64,000 nt of DNA from assembly GCA_001298575.1 (NCBI GenBank), contig LJCV01000177.1, forward strand, positions 1 to 64,000, given 5' to 3'. The notes beneath the pieces were generated by a model. That model was not told where the DNA came from and did not search any database. It saw only the letters and a list, made by a program, of their open reading frames with translations. Shown here piece by piece: positions 35,010 through 42,958 of the stretch. This stretch comes from Actinobacteria bacterium OK074 (GTDB lineage: Bacteria; Actinomycetota; Actinomycetes; Streptomycetales; Streptomycetaceae). A program made the position numbers and the translations under genes. Position 1 is the stretch's first letter, and the number at the start of each line of letters is the position of its first letter.

Positions 35010-35044
35010 CAGGGGCCTGATCCAGTTACTGGATCAGGCCCCTG
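35010..35044 (+). terminator. Hairpin after the tRNA gene
   Basis: A 16-bp perfect inverted repeat (CAGGGGCCTGATCCAG at 35010-35025, complement at 35029-35044) with a 3-base loop, 17 bases after the tRNA end. No T-tract follows. It is likely the tRNA terminator and would also shield the SARP gene, which converges on it from the right. Confidence 0.7.
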
Positions 35045-35159
35045 AGTGGTTCCTGGAGGTCGTGGGGGGGCACGGAGGAGCCCGGGTGAAGATTCCGGGC
35101 AGGGGCTTCCGCTTCCCTGGGATGGACATCGCCCGTCCGTCCAGCAGTTCGGTTCGGTG

Positions 35160-36002
35160 TCATGCGCTCCTGGGGACCGCCGTACCTCCCGTCGGGTGGA
35201 CCGGGGTGAGGAGGTCGAGGGGGCGGGGGCGGTCCAGGGCTGGGTCGCCGTTGAGGATGGCTTGGTGGAGGTGGCGTAGGCGGTGGGAGGGGTCTATGCC
35301 CAGTTCGTCGGAGAGGCGTTCGCGTAGGAGGGTGAAGACGTCCAGGGCCTGGGAGGAGCGGCCGGAGCGGTGGAGGGCGACCATGTACTGGGCGTACAGG
35401 CCCTCGTGGAAGGGGTGGCGGGTGACGAGCCAGGCCAGTTCGGTGAGCAGGTCGAAGTGGCGGCCCAGGCGCAGTCCCGCCTCGTTCTTGCGTTCCAGGA
35501 CGCCCAGGCGGCTCTCCTCCAGGCGGGCCGTCTCGCTTTCGAGGTAGGGGCCGAGGCGGACGTCCACCAGACTCGGGCCGCGCCAGAGTTCGAGGGCGCG
35601 CCGGTATGCCTCGGTGGCCTCCTTGTCCTGGCCGCGCTCGAAGGCCCGGTTCCCCTCCGCGGTCAGCCGGCCGTACACGGCGGCGTCCACGTTGCCGGGG
35701 TCCACCTGAAGCAGGTAGCCGCCGTGCCGGGTGGCGAGGATCTCCTTGGCCCGGCGCCGTGATCCGGCGGGCAGCGCGGAGTCGATCGTGCGGCGCAGCT
35801 GGAGTATGTACGTCTGTAGCGTGGTGCGCGCGCTGCGGGGCGGGTCCTGGCCCCAGATCTCTTCCATGAGTGTGTCCACGGACAGGACGCTGCCGGCGTT
35901 GAGCGCCAACAGGGCGAGGATCTGGCGTGGTTTGCCCGCGTTGGGCAGGACCGACCGGCCGCACAGAGTCGCGTCCAGAGGTCCCAGCACACTGATGTGC
36001 AT
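35160..36002 (-). CDS. SARP-family pathway activator
   Basis: A 280-residue Streptomyces antibiotic regulatory protein. Residues ~1-95 are an OmpR-like winged helix (MHISVLGPLDATLCG, GKPRQILALLALNAGSVLS, ARTTLQTYILQLRRTI), and residues ~100-255 are the BTAD domain (EAYRRALELWRGPSLVDV, VTRHPFHEGLYAQYMVALHR, LRERLSDELGIDPSHRLR). Such proteins switch on aromatic polyketide clusters. ATG at 36002 has GGAG about 10 bases upstream; the open frame continues to 36260 but the extra residues are not SARP-like. Divergent from the aldo/keto reductase gene, with candidate operators between. Confidence 0.92.
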   Translation of the reverse strand: MHISVLGPLDATLCGRSVLPNAGKPRQILALLALNAGSVLSVDTLMEEIWGQDPPRSARTTLQTYILQLRRTIDSALPAGSRRRAKEILATRHGGYLLQVDPGNVDAAVYGRLTAEGNRAFERGQDKEATEAYRRALELWRGPSLVDVRLGPYLESETARLEESRLGVLERKNEAGLRLGRHFDLLTELAWLVTRHPFHEGLYAQYMVALHRSGRSSQALDVFTLLRERLSDELGIDPSHRLRHLHQAILNGDPALDRPRPLDLLTPVHPTGGTAVPRSA

Positions 36003-36096
36003 CGTCGTAACGCTCCTGCCTGCCGGTGTGGGGTGGCCCGGCGAACCAGTGGAAACGTGTATGCGCTCGTGCCCCAACGGTTGCATGTCGTCAGCC

Positions 36097-36140
36097 GTGA
36101 CAACCAGGGCGGTCATCATGACAACCTGTGCGTTTGTCAC
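36097..36140. promoter_or_regulatory. Candidate regulator binding repeats between SARP and AKR genes
   Basis: GTGACAACC (36097-36105) and ATGACAACC (36118-36126) are direct repeats 21 bases apart, about two helical turns, and an inverted TTGTCAC lies at 36134-36140; GTCATCATGAC (36112-36122) is a small palindrome between them. SARPs bind heptamer direct repeats spaced at whole helical turns. The location in the divergent promoter fits self-control of the cluster. Which protein binds is unknown. Confidence 0.45.
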
Positions 36141-36222
36141 ATGCGCCCGCCCCCGCGGCGCCGGAGCGCGCTCCACCGGGCCTTGACCAGGACTTCTGGT
36201 GGGGACCGGCAGGCTGCGAGGC

Positions 36223-37350
36223 ATGGAGTACACCCGACTCGGCAGCGGCGGCCCGGTCATCAGCCGCGTCGCCTACGGCAATTCCCTGACCGCCGGCAAC
36301 CAGGTGGACGAGGCGACCGCCCACGCGTGTGTGCGTACCGCGCTGGACGCCGGAATCACCGTGTTCGACACCGCCGACGTCTACGCCGAGGGGCGTGGCG
36401 AGGAGGTGCTGGGCCGCGCGCTCTCCGGTGTGGCACGGGAATCGGTGGTGATCTGCACGAAGGTCGGGCGCGGGGCGCCGGCGGGCGTACGGCCGTTGTC
36501 CCGCGAACACGTCCTGGCCTCCGCCGACGCCTCGCTGCGCCGGCTGGGCACCGACCACATCGACCTCTACCAGGCCCATCTGTACGATCCCGCCACCCCG
36601 TTGGAGGAGACCGCGGACGCCTTCTCGGAGCTGGTGCGGGCCGGGAAGGTGCGGTACGTCGGCGTGTCGGAGTGGGCGGCCGACGAGATCGAGGCGTTCG
36701 CGGCCCTGGACCTGCCCCTGGTGTCCAACCAACCGCAGTACTCGATGCTGTGGCGGGTGCCGCAGACCGAGGTCGTACCCGCGTGCGAGCCCCTGGGCAT
36801 CGGGCAGCTGGCCTGGTCACCGCTGGCGGGCGGGGTGTTGACGGGCAAGTACCTGCCGGGCGCCTACCCGCCGCTCGGCTCCAGGCTGGCCGACGCGCGG
36901 GGCGGGGACGTGTCGCTCAACCGCTTCCGGTTCCTCGCGCCGGAGGTGCTGGACCGCGTGGCGCTGCTCGCGCGGGCGACGGCGGACACCGGGCTGACCC
37001 TTCCTCAGCTGGCGCTCGCCTGGGTGCTCGGCCGCCCCGGGGTGTCGGCCGCGGTGACCGGCGCCTCCTCTCCGCAGCAGCTGACCGCGAACCTGCGGGC
37101 GGTCGGGGCCCGGCTGGACGAGGCGGTCCGGGCGACCGTCGACGACCTCCTCGGCCCGGTGATCGTCACGGACCCGCGGCTGACGCTCAGCCGTATGGCG
37201 CGGCAGCGGGCGATCGGCGGCCCCTCCTCGACAGGTGCCCCCGCCCCGACCGGCAGTCCCTCCCCGATCGGCGGCCCCGTCACCCCCTCACCTACCGACG
37301 CTCCCGTCCCTCCCGTCCCTCCCGTCGCTTCCCCGGAGGTCTCCGCATGA
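36223..37350 (+). CDS. Aldo/keto reductase
   Basis: 375 residues. NADPH-dependent (beta/alpha)8 oxidoreductase: tetrad Asp and Tyr in FDTADVYAEGRGEE, Lys in VVICTKVG, His in LYQAHLYD; coenzyme-binding TGASSPQQLTANL near the C-terminus. The last ~50 residues are a Pro/Ser/Thr/Val-rich tail (TGSPSPIGGPV) outside the fold. Probably reduces a ketone of the polyketide or a deoxysugar-like precursor; no sugar genes are seen here, so the former. ATG at 36223, four-base overlap with the cyclase gene, hence an AKR-cyclase operon. Confidence 0.88.
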   Translation: MEYTRLGSGGPVISRVAYGNSLTAGNQVDEATAHACVRTALDAGITVFDTADVYAEGRGEEVLGRALSGVARESVVICTKVGRGAPAGVRPLSREHVLASADASLRRLGTDHIDLYQAHLYDPATPLEETADAFSELVRAGKVRYVGVSEWAADEIEAFAALDLPLVSNQPQYSMLWRVPQTEVVPACEPLGIGQLAWSPLAGGVLTGKYLPGAYPPLGSRLADARGGDVSLNRFRFLAPEVLDRVALLARATADTGLTLPQLALAWVLGRPGVSAAVTGASSPQQLTANLRAVGARLDEAVRATVDDLLGPVIVTDPRLTLSRMARQRAIGGPSSTGAPAPTGSPSPIGGPVTPSPTDAPVPPVPPVASPEVSA

Positions 37351-38324
37351 CCGGTCACACCCGTTCCGTCTCCCACCGTGCCGTCGTCGCCGCGCCCGCC
37401 GCGGTGGTGCACGGGCTGGTCGCGGACGTGGCGGCGGGAGCGCGGCTGTTCCCAGGGCAGTTGCACGCGGAGTTGCTGGCCGACGGGCTGGTCCGGCGCT
37501 GGGTGCTGGCGGACGAGGGGGTGCGCTCCTGGGTGGTGCGCCGTGTGATCGGCACCGAGCCGCTGACCATCTCCTTCGACCATCACGAACCCCCGCCGCC
37601 GGTCCGCGCGGTGCGCGGGGCGTGGTCCTTCCGTCCGCTGGCCGACGGGACGACGGAGGTCTCGGTGCGCCACGACGTCACCGTCGACGACCCGGGGCGG
37701 GCCGAGCGCATGGTGGCCGACCTCGACCGCAACGTCCCCCGCCAGCTGGACGGTTACCGCTGGGCGGCGGAGCGGTGGCACGAGCTGGCGCGACTGCTGG
37801 TGCGGGCCGAGGGATCGGCCGCATACGACGGGGCCCTCGACGAGGTGTACGGCCGTTTCCGTGCCGCCGCCGGGCCCGCGTCGGTGTGCCTGCCGGGCCT
37901 GATCGTCGTGAAGGAGCCGGCTCCGGAACCCTGGCTGCGCGCGGTGACCGGCCGGTGGACGTTCGCCGCCCGGCCGGCCGGCGGGGTCCTGGTCACGGCC
38001 GCCTGGACCGCGACGCTCGCGGAGCAGGCCGACCGCGGCCGGGCCGAGACGCTGGTGACCGCCGCGGTCCGCGCCACGCTCGACGGCGGCGCGGCAGGCC
38101 CCTCGCGCGACGGTCACCGGCCGAACGGCCCCGTACTGGACCCCGTACTGGACCCCGCACCGGCCCCGCACGAGCCGCCGCCGAAGCAGAACGGTTCCGG
38201 CAACCCCAGCGACCCCGACGGCCCCAGCACTCCCGCCACCACCCCTGCCACCACCCCCACCACCCCCTCACCGCCGTCGAGCAGCACCGCGCCGGGACCG
38301 GACCGTGCGGGCCGCCCCCGGTAG
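37347..38324 (+). CDS. Polyketide aromatase/cyclase, START-type, with long tail
   Basis: 325 residues. Residues ~5-150 are an SRPBCC/START domain with VSHRAVVAAPAAVVHGLVAD and RGAWSFRPLADGTTEVSVRH; a second, shorter START-like half follows (residues ~185-250, EPWLRAVTGRWTFAARPAGG). This two-half layout resembles aromatases that fold aromatic polyketides. The last ~75 residues are Pro/Thr/Ser-rich (AHEP-type repeats such as TPATTPATTPTTPSPP). ATG at 37347 overlaps the AKR stop. The end of the gene overlaps the 3' end of the convergent histidine-kinase gene by 57 bases. Confidence 0.75.
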   Translation: MTGHTRSVSHRAVVAAPAAVVHGLVADVAAGARLFPGQLHAELLADGLVRRWVLADEGVRSWVVRRVIGTEPLTISFDHHEPPPPVRAVRGAWSFRPLADGTTEVSVRHDVTVDDPGRAERMVADLDRNVPRQLDGYRWAAERWHELARLLVRAEGSAAYDGALDEVYGRFRAAAGPASVCLPGLIVVKEPAPEPWLRAVTGRWTFAARPAGGVLVTAAWTATLAEQADRGRAETLVTAAVRATLDGGAAGPSRDGHRPNGPVLDPVLDPAPAPHEPPPKQNGSGNPSDPDGPSTPATTPATTPTTPSPPSSSTAPGPDRAGRPR

Positions 38325-39590
38325 CGTCGGTCCGGGAGGTGGGCGCCGGCCGGTGGGGGCGGGGAGCGGGATGGCCGCCGTCAGCTCGTACCAGCCGTCG
38401 GGACGCGGCCCGGCGGTCAGTTCGCCGTTCAGTTCGGTGACCCTGGCGGTGAGGCTGAGGATGCCCACCCCGCCGCCGTGGGCAGGCGCGCCCGGCGGGT
38501 AAGTCCCCCTGCCCACGCGGTCGTTGGCCATGACCAGCCGGACGTGCCGGTCGTCGCACCGCAGGTGGATCACGCACCGCGAGGCCCGGCTGTGCCGCAG
38601 CACGTTGGTCAGGCCCTCGCGGAGCACGTACGCCAGGGTCGTGTCGAGCCGGGGCGGCAACGCCTCGGGGCCGACGTGGAGTTCGGTGCGGATGCCCGCA
38701 CCGGCCAGGATGGAGTGGGCGACCCGCAGCTCGTCGTTGAGCGACAGCGTCCGGTAGCCGTCGACCAGGTCGCGCATCTCCGCCTGCGCGCGGACCGCGA
38801 GGGCCTTGATGTCGGCCAGTTCACCGGCGGCCAGTTCACCGGCGGCCCTGGTCGGGTCCTCCAACGCCAGCCGTTTGGCGAGCAGTTCGCTCTTCATCCC
38901 GATCGCCGACAGGCTGGAGCCGAGCAGGTCGTGCAGGTCGCGGCCGAAGCGCAGGCGCTCTTCGGCCACCATGAAGCGGCCCAGTTCCATCCGGGTGCGT
39001 TGCAGGACACGGGCCGAGGTGTCCATGCGGACGAGCCCGTACAGGACGAGTCCGGTCAGCACGGTGGCGATGGCGGTGAACGGCAGGTCGTCCAGGTCGA
39101 GGCCGGTGTTGTACTGGAGTGCGCCCGCGCACACGAGTACGGCGGTGAACGCGCCCCAGGCCCACGCGCCGGGCAGCAGCAACAGGCAGGAACCGGCGAG
39201 CAGTCCGGGCATGTCGGTCCACGCGCCGCTGATGCCCGGCCAGGGGACGAGGGTCAGTACGGCCTGGCAGCCCAGCGTCAGGTGGCGCAGCGGCAGCAGC
39301 CACGGCAGCCGGTCGGCGAAGGAGTGGCCGACCTGGAGCACGGTCGTGCCGAGCACCACGGCCAGCCCCACGGCCGTACCGAGGTCGGAGCGTTCGTAGG
39401 AGACGGCGGTCAGCGAGGCGAAGGCGCTGCCCGCGATGACCGCCACGGTGATCAGCGTGAACACGGGGGACGACGCCTCCCCCGCGCCCCCGGGCAGGCG
39501 TGCGGCCGGTACGGCGACCGCACCGGCCGGGGGTTCGTCGCCGGGCAGGGGCCCGCCTCCGGCCGCCGGTCCGCCGGCGTCACTGCTCAC
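38268..39590 (-). CDS. Sensor histidine kinase (NarL/HisKA_3 type)
   Basis: 440 residues. Several hydrophobic segments (about residues 40-190: VFTLITVAVIAGSAFASL and others) form the membrane part without a large external domain. The phosphoacceptor is in RFGRDLHDLLGSSLSAIG; the ATPase domain has LREGLTNVLRHSRAS and GGGVGILSLTARV. GTG at 39590 overlaps the response-regulator stop (GTGA), so the pair is co-translated. Signal unknown. Its 3' end overlaps the cyclase gene on the other strand. Confidence 0.9.
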   Translation of the reverse strand: MSSDAGGPAAGGGPLPGDEPPAGAVAVPAARLPGGAGEASSPVFTLITVAVIAGSAFASLTAVSYERSDLGTAVGLAVVLGTTVLQVGHSFADRLPWLLPLRHLTLGCQAVLTLVPWPGISGAWTDMPGLLAGSCLLLLPGAWAWGAFTAVLVCAGALQYNTGLDLDDLPFTAIATVLTGLVLYGLVRMDTSARVLQRTRMELGRFMVAEERLRFGRDLHDLLGSSLSAIGMKSELLAKRLALEDPTRAAGELAAGELADIKALAVRAQAEMRDLVDGYRTLSLNDELRVAHSILAGAGIRTELHVGPEALPPRLDTTLAYVLREGLTNVLRHSRASRCVIHLRCDDRHVRLVMANDRVGRGTYPPGAPAHGGGVGILSLTARVTELNGELTAGPRPDGWYELTAAIPLPAPTGRRPPPGPTLPGAARTVRSRRGAARRR

Positions 39591-40207
39591 GGCGTGCCCC
39601 AGTTCAACCAGCCCTCGGCGCGGGCGATGCGGATCGCGTCCACCCGGTTGCGGGCGTTGAGCTTGCTGACGACGGTGGCCAGGTAGTTGCGTACGGTGCC
39701 CGCCGACAGCGCCAGCATGAGCGCGATGTCGGAGGTGCGGTACCCCTCCGCCGCCAGGCGCAGGATCTCGGTCTCCCGCGACGTCAGCAGCGCGGACGCC
39801 CCCGGCGGGGCCGTGCGCACCAGCCGGGGATCGACCATGTGGCCGCCCGCGGCCACTTCGCGGATCGCCCGGATCAGCCGCTGCGGATCGGAGTCCTTGA
39901 GGAGGTAGCCGGACACCCCGGCGTCCAGCGCCCGCCACACGTGACCGGGCGAGCCGAGGCCGCTGACGATGAGGATGCGGCACTCGGGGCGGTGACGGCG
40001 CAGCGCGGCGGCGGCCGAGATGCCGTCCAGATCGGGCAGGTCGATGTCGATGACCGCGACATCCGGCTCGGTCGCCGCCGCCCGTTCGACGATCCCCGCT
40101 CCCGAGGACAGTTCGGCGACGACCTCGATGTCCGGCTCCAGCGCGAGCAGCGAAACCAGGGCTCCGCGCAACAAACACATGTCCTCGGCAATCAGGACGT
40201 TGAGCAA
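39587..40207 (-). CDS. LuxR/NarL-family response regulator
   Basis: 206 residues. Receiver domain with phosphoacceptor Asp in VIDIDLPDLDG, Thr/Ser and Lys in LIVSGLGS and GYLLKDSD; LuxR-type helix-turn-helix at LTSRETEILRLAAEGYRTSD and AGTVRNYLATVVSKL. I prefer TTG at 40207 (start LLNVLIAEDM), which gives the normal N-terminus and has GGGGG seven bases upstream; ATG at 40270 would add 21 residues with no ribosome site. Partner of the kinase; in clusters such pairs sense cell state and may work above the SARPs. Confidence 0.88.
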   Translation of the reverse strand: MLNVLIAEDMCLLRGALVSLLALEPDIEVVAELSSGAGIVERAAATEPDVAVIDIDLPDLDGISAAAALRRHRPECRILIVSGLGSPGHVWRALDAGVSGYLLKDSDPQRLIRAIREVAAGGHMVDPRLVRTAPPGASALLTSRETEILRLAAEGYRTSDIALMLALSAGTVRNYLATVVSKLNARNRVDAIRIARAEGWLNWGTP

Positions 40208-40377
40208 AATTTCCCCCGTTCTTAAGGTCCCTTGAGCAAAGGAAGAGATTTCCGTTACTCGTTTCGACATGTCGAACGACGGCGTGCCGAACGAAATCTC
40301 ACCTTGCGCTCAGGGGGGTGCACTTCGGTATTGACGTGACGCCACAGACCAACTTTCGAACGTGTGAACACGGTAAC

Positions 40378-40983
40378 TCACCGAGAAGTTCCGGCGTTTG
40401 GCCGAGAAAAGGAAAATGCGTCGCCGGGCGGCCCGAGCCCGGGAGTGACAGGAGTGAGCGGCCCGAGCGCCAGGGTGAAGTGGTCCACCGCACGCTCCAG
40501 GCCCGGCGGCGGCCACGGGCGGGGGCCGTCCTGCTCCCGGGCGCCGGACGCGGCCGGCCGGGGCACGAACACCGCCTCGGTGACCAACGCGGGCCGCATG
40601 GACATCAGGACGGGGCGCAGCGCGTAGTCCAGCGCGAGCGCGTGGGCCGAGGAGCCGCCCGTGGCCAGCGGCAGCACCACCTTGCCGTCGAGCCCGAACC
40701 GCGGCAGGACGTCCAGGAACGCCTTGAGCAGCCCCGAGTAGGCGGCCTTGTAGACGGGCGTGGCCAGGATGATCCCGTCGGCCGCCGCCACCCGCCGCAG
40801 GCCGGCGGCGAGCGCGGGGTCGGCGGTGTCGGCCGCGAGCAGCGCCGCCGCGGGCAGTTCGCGTACGGCCATTTCCTCGACGGCGTAACCGGCCCGGCGG
40901 ACGAGACGGGACGCGGCCTCCGTCACGGTGTGGGTGAAAGAACGCGGTGACGGGCTGCCGGAGACAGCCAGAACAGTTGCCAT
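40378..40983 (-). CDS. NAD(P)H:FMN reductase (SsuE-like)
   Basis: 201 residues. Flavodoxin-like fold with the phosphate loop VSGSPSPRSFT (residues ~7-17), ILATPVYKAAYSGLLKAFLD and PLATGGSSAHALALDYAL. Supplies FMNH2 to an oxygenase that cannot reduce flavin itself; the natural partner is the luciferase-like monooxygenase at 52491-53660. ATG at 40983. It is divergent from the ABM operon with a 255-base promoter region (40984-41238). Confidence 0.85.
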   Translation of the reverse strand: MATVLAVSGSPSPRSFTHTVTEAASRLVRRAGYAVEEMAVRELPAAALLAADTADPALAAGLRRVAAADGIILATPVYKAAYSGLLKAFLDVLPRFGLDGKVVLPLATGGSSAHALALDYALRPVLMSMRPALVTEAVFVPRPAASGAREQDGPRPWPPPGLERAVDHFTLALGPLTPVTPGLGPPGDAFSFSRPNAGTSR

Positions 40984-41238
40984 GAATACGGACCGTCCTC
41001 ACTGGGGCGGACCCGTGGAAACGCAGGTCCGCGATGCCGTGTCCGAAAAGCGGGAACCATTTGCCCGCCGGCGGCCGATCCTAGGAACGGCCACTCGGGC
41101 CGGGCTTGAGTAACCCGCGGAAGCGGTCCGCGGCAGCCGCCCGTCGAGTTGGGCTCAAGCCCGGTCCGAGGGCCTTCGGCCAGCCTCCTCGCAGCGGCGA
41201 TCAGCCGCGGGACGAAGATCTCAGGACGAGGAGAAGCC

Positions 41239-41898
41239 ATGTCGGACGACAGCGAGGGCGCCAGCCAGGCGGTCTCCCTCACCCGTTTCACCCGCACCGG
41301 CTCCGAACCGGAGTTCAAACGCGCCTTCGACACCTTCGCCGAGCACACCCGGGCGCTGCCCGGCTTCCGTCAGTTCCAGGCCGTCGGTTCGGTGCTGTCG
41401 CCGGACGTCTACGTCTGCGTCGGCTGGTGGGGGGACTCCGCGTCCTGCCACGCCGGCGTCGCCGGGGACGGCTGGCAGGAGGTGCTGCGGGCGCTGGACG
41501 GGGTGGCCGCCGCGGACCTGCGCGTGGCCGGCAAGGTCGCCAACGGGCTGCGCATCCACACCGCGGACGACGCCGGGCAGGAGGAGGTCGAGGGCTACTC
41601 GGACGAGCGGCTGGTGGTGATCACCAGTTACGCCCCCGCCGACGACTCCTTCACCGCCCTGTTCACCGAGCACACGAAACTGCGCCGGACCCGGCCCGGG
41701 TTCGTCTTCCACGAAGGGGTGCGCGAGGAGTCGCCCTCGCTGGTCCACCACAACATCGAGTGGTGGCTGGACGCCGAGGCGTACCGCGCCGCCCGCGCCG
41801 CCGCGGCGGTGCGGGAGTCGGCCGCGGAACTGGCCGGCATCGCCGACGTGACGACCCTGCGGGCCCGCAACTTCGCGAACGGGGCGCCGATCTCGTAG
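41239..41898 (+). CDS. Two-domain ABM-type monooxygenase-like protein
   Basis: 219 residues made of two ferredoxin-like ABM units: TRFTRTGSEPEFKRAFDTFA-ALPGFRQFQAVGS-YVCVGWWGD and LVVITSYAPADDSFTALFTE-TRPGFVFHEGV-NIEWWLDAEAYRAA. Proteins of this type (ActVA-Orf6 family) oxidise aromatic polyketides without cofactor, or act as cyclase-like helpers. The start is ATG at 41239 with GAGGAGAAG upstream. It begins a plus-strand operon. Confidence 0.8.
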   Translation: MSDDSEGASQAVSLTRFTRTGSEPEFKRAFDTFAEHTRALPGFRQFQAVGSVLSPDVYVCVGWWGDSASCHAGVAGDGWQEVLRALDGVAAADLRVAGKVANGLRIHTADDAGQEEVEGYSDERLVVITSYAPADDSFTALFTEHTKLRRTRPGFVFHEGVREESPSLVHHNIEWWLDAEAYRAARAAAAVRESAAELAGIADVTTLRARNFANGAPIS

Positions 41899-41998
41899 CC
41901 CCGACAGGACGTCGATCAGGGCGCCGATCTCGTAGCCCCGGCAGAACCAGGACAACGCCCCGCCCCTCTCTCCGGCCCTCCACGTCGAAGGAGCCTCA

Positions 41999-42343
41999 GT
42001 GGAACCACTCAACGAGCGCGTCACCTCGATCACCCGTATCGAACTGCGCACCACGCCCTCCCCCGGCGCCGAGCGGGAGTTCGCCGCGCGGTACGACGAC
42101 TACCTCGCCTTCCTGGAGAAGCAGGACGGCATGCTGATCAGCCAGTTGGCCATCGGCCACCAACAGGCCGGTCTGTTCTACGAGTTGACCCGCTGGGAGA
42201 ACGCCGACGCGTTCGCCGGGCTGACCCGGCAGCCGCGGTACACCGAGCACCACAACTGGCTGTCCGGCCTCGCGGACGTGACCGCGGAGGTCACCCTGAC
42301 CGCCCGCCAAGTGGCCAGCGGACGGTTCAACCACGGCGGTTGA
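41999..42343 (+). CDS. ABM-family small monooxygenase-like protein
   Basis: 114 residues, a single ABM domain: SITRIELRTTPSPGAEREFA, RYDDYLAFLEKQDGMLISQL, YELTRWENADAF and TEHHNWLSGLADV. Close in pattern to the next gene (shared DYL-FLE-QDG and H-WLS motifs), so the two are duplicates. GTG at 41999 with GAAGGAG upstream. A short repeat (CCCGACAGG/CTCGTAGCC block) precedes it. The pair may act as a heterodimer; this is inference. Confidence 0.8.
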   Translation: MEPLNERVTSITRIELRTTPSPGAEREFAARYDDYLAFLEKQDGMLISQLAIGHQQAGLFYELTRWENADAFAGLTRQPRYTEHHNWLSGLADVTAEVTLTARQVASGRFNHGG

Positions 42344-42600
42344 CGCCCTGGGACCTCTCCGGCCGCGCATCCCCCGACCGTACCGATCCGACCCGACCCG
42401 ACCCGCGCCGCAGACCAGCGGCGCGGGTCGGCGCGTACCCGACCACCCGCCACCCGACCACCCGCCGCCCCCTGACCGCCCTCCGCCCCGCCCCTGACAG
42501 CCGTCGCCGGGCCGCTGACAGCCGCTGTGCGCGATCTGTGCGCGGCCCCGGGCACGCTGGCACGGCCGTCAGCGGACGACGACTTCCCCCGGAGGCAACC

Positions 42601-42954
42601 ATGAGCGAGCCACCGACCCGTGGCGCACCAGGACCGGCGGATCCCGCGCCGGGGCAGCGCCGGGTCATGGTGATCACCCGCATCGAAGCCGCCTGCGACG
42701 CGGACCGGTTCGCCGCCGACTTCGCCCCTCTCTACCGGGACTACCTGACCTTCCTGGAACACCAGGACGGCCTGCTCCGCGCCCGGCGCCGCGTCGGCGA
42801 CGACCAGCCGGGCGTCTATTACGAACTCTCCTGCTGGACCTCGGCCGACCGCTTCCGCGAACTGGCCGGGCAGCCCGAGTTCACCGATCACCTGCACTGG
42901 CTGTCCCGCCGGGCCGCGATCAGCTCCGACATCACCCACGAATGGGAAACGTAG
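42601..42954 (+). CDS. ABM-family small monooxygenase-like protein, paralogue
   Basis: 117 residues. Same domain as the previous gene: VMVITRIEAACDADRFAADF, YRDYLTFLEHQDGLLRARRR, YYELSCWTSADRF and HLHWLSRRAAI. ATG at 42601 has GGAGG at 42591. The gap before it (42344-42600) contains ACCCG-type microrepeats and no other gene. The stop lies four bases before the transporter start, so these are co-translated. Confidence 0.8.
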   Translation: MSEPPTRGAPGPADPAPGQRRVMVITRIEAACDADRFAADFAPLYRDYLTFLEHQDGLLRARRRVGDDQPGVYYELSCWTSADRFRELAGQPEFTDHLHWLSRRAAISSDITHEWET

Positions 42955-42958
42955 CGAA

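Noticed and set aside
39590..40178. Extended start for the histidine kinase to 40178
   Set aside because: The extra residues are the response-regulator gene read in another frame; GTG at 39590 overlaps the regulator stop exactly.
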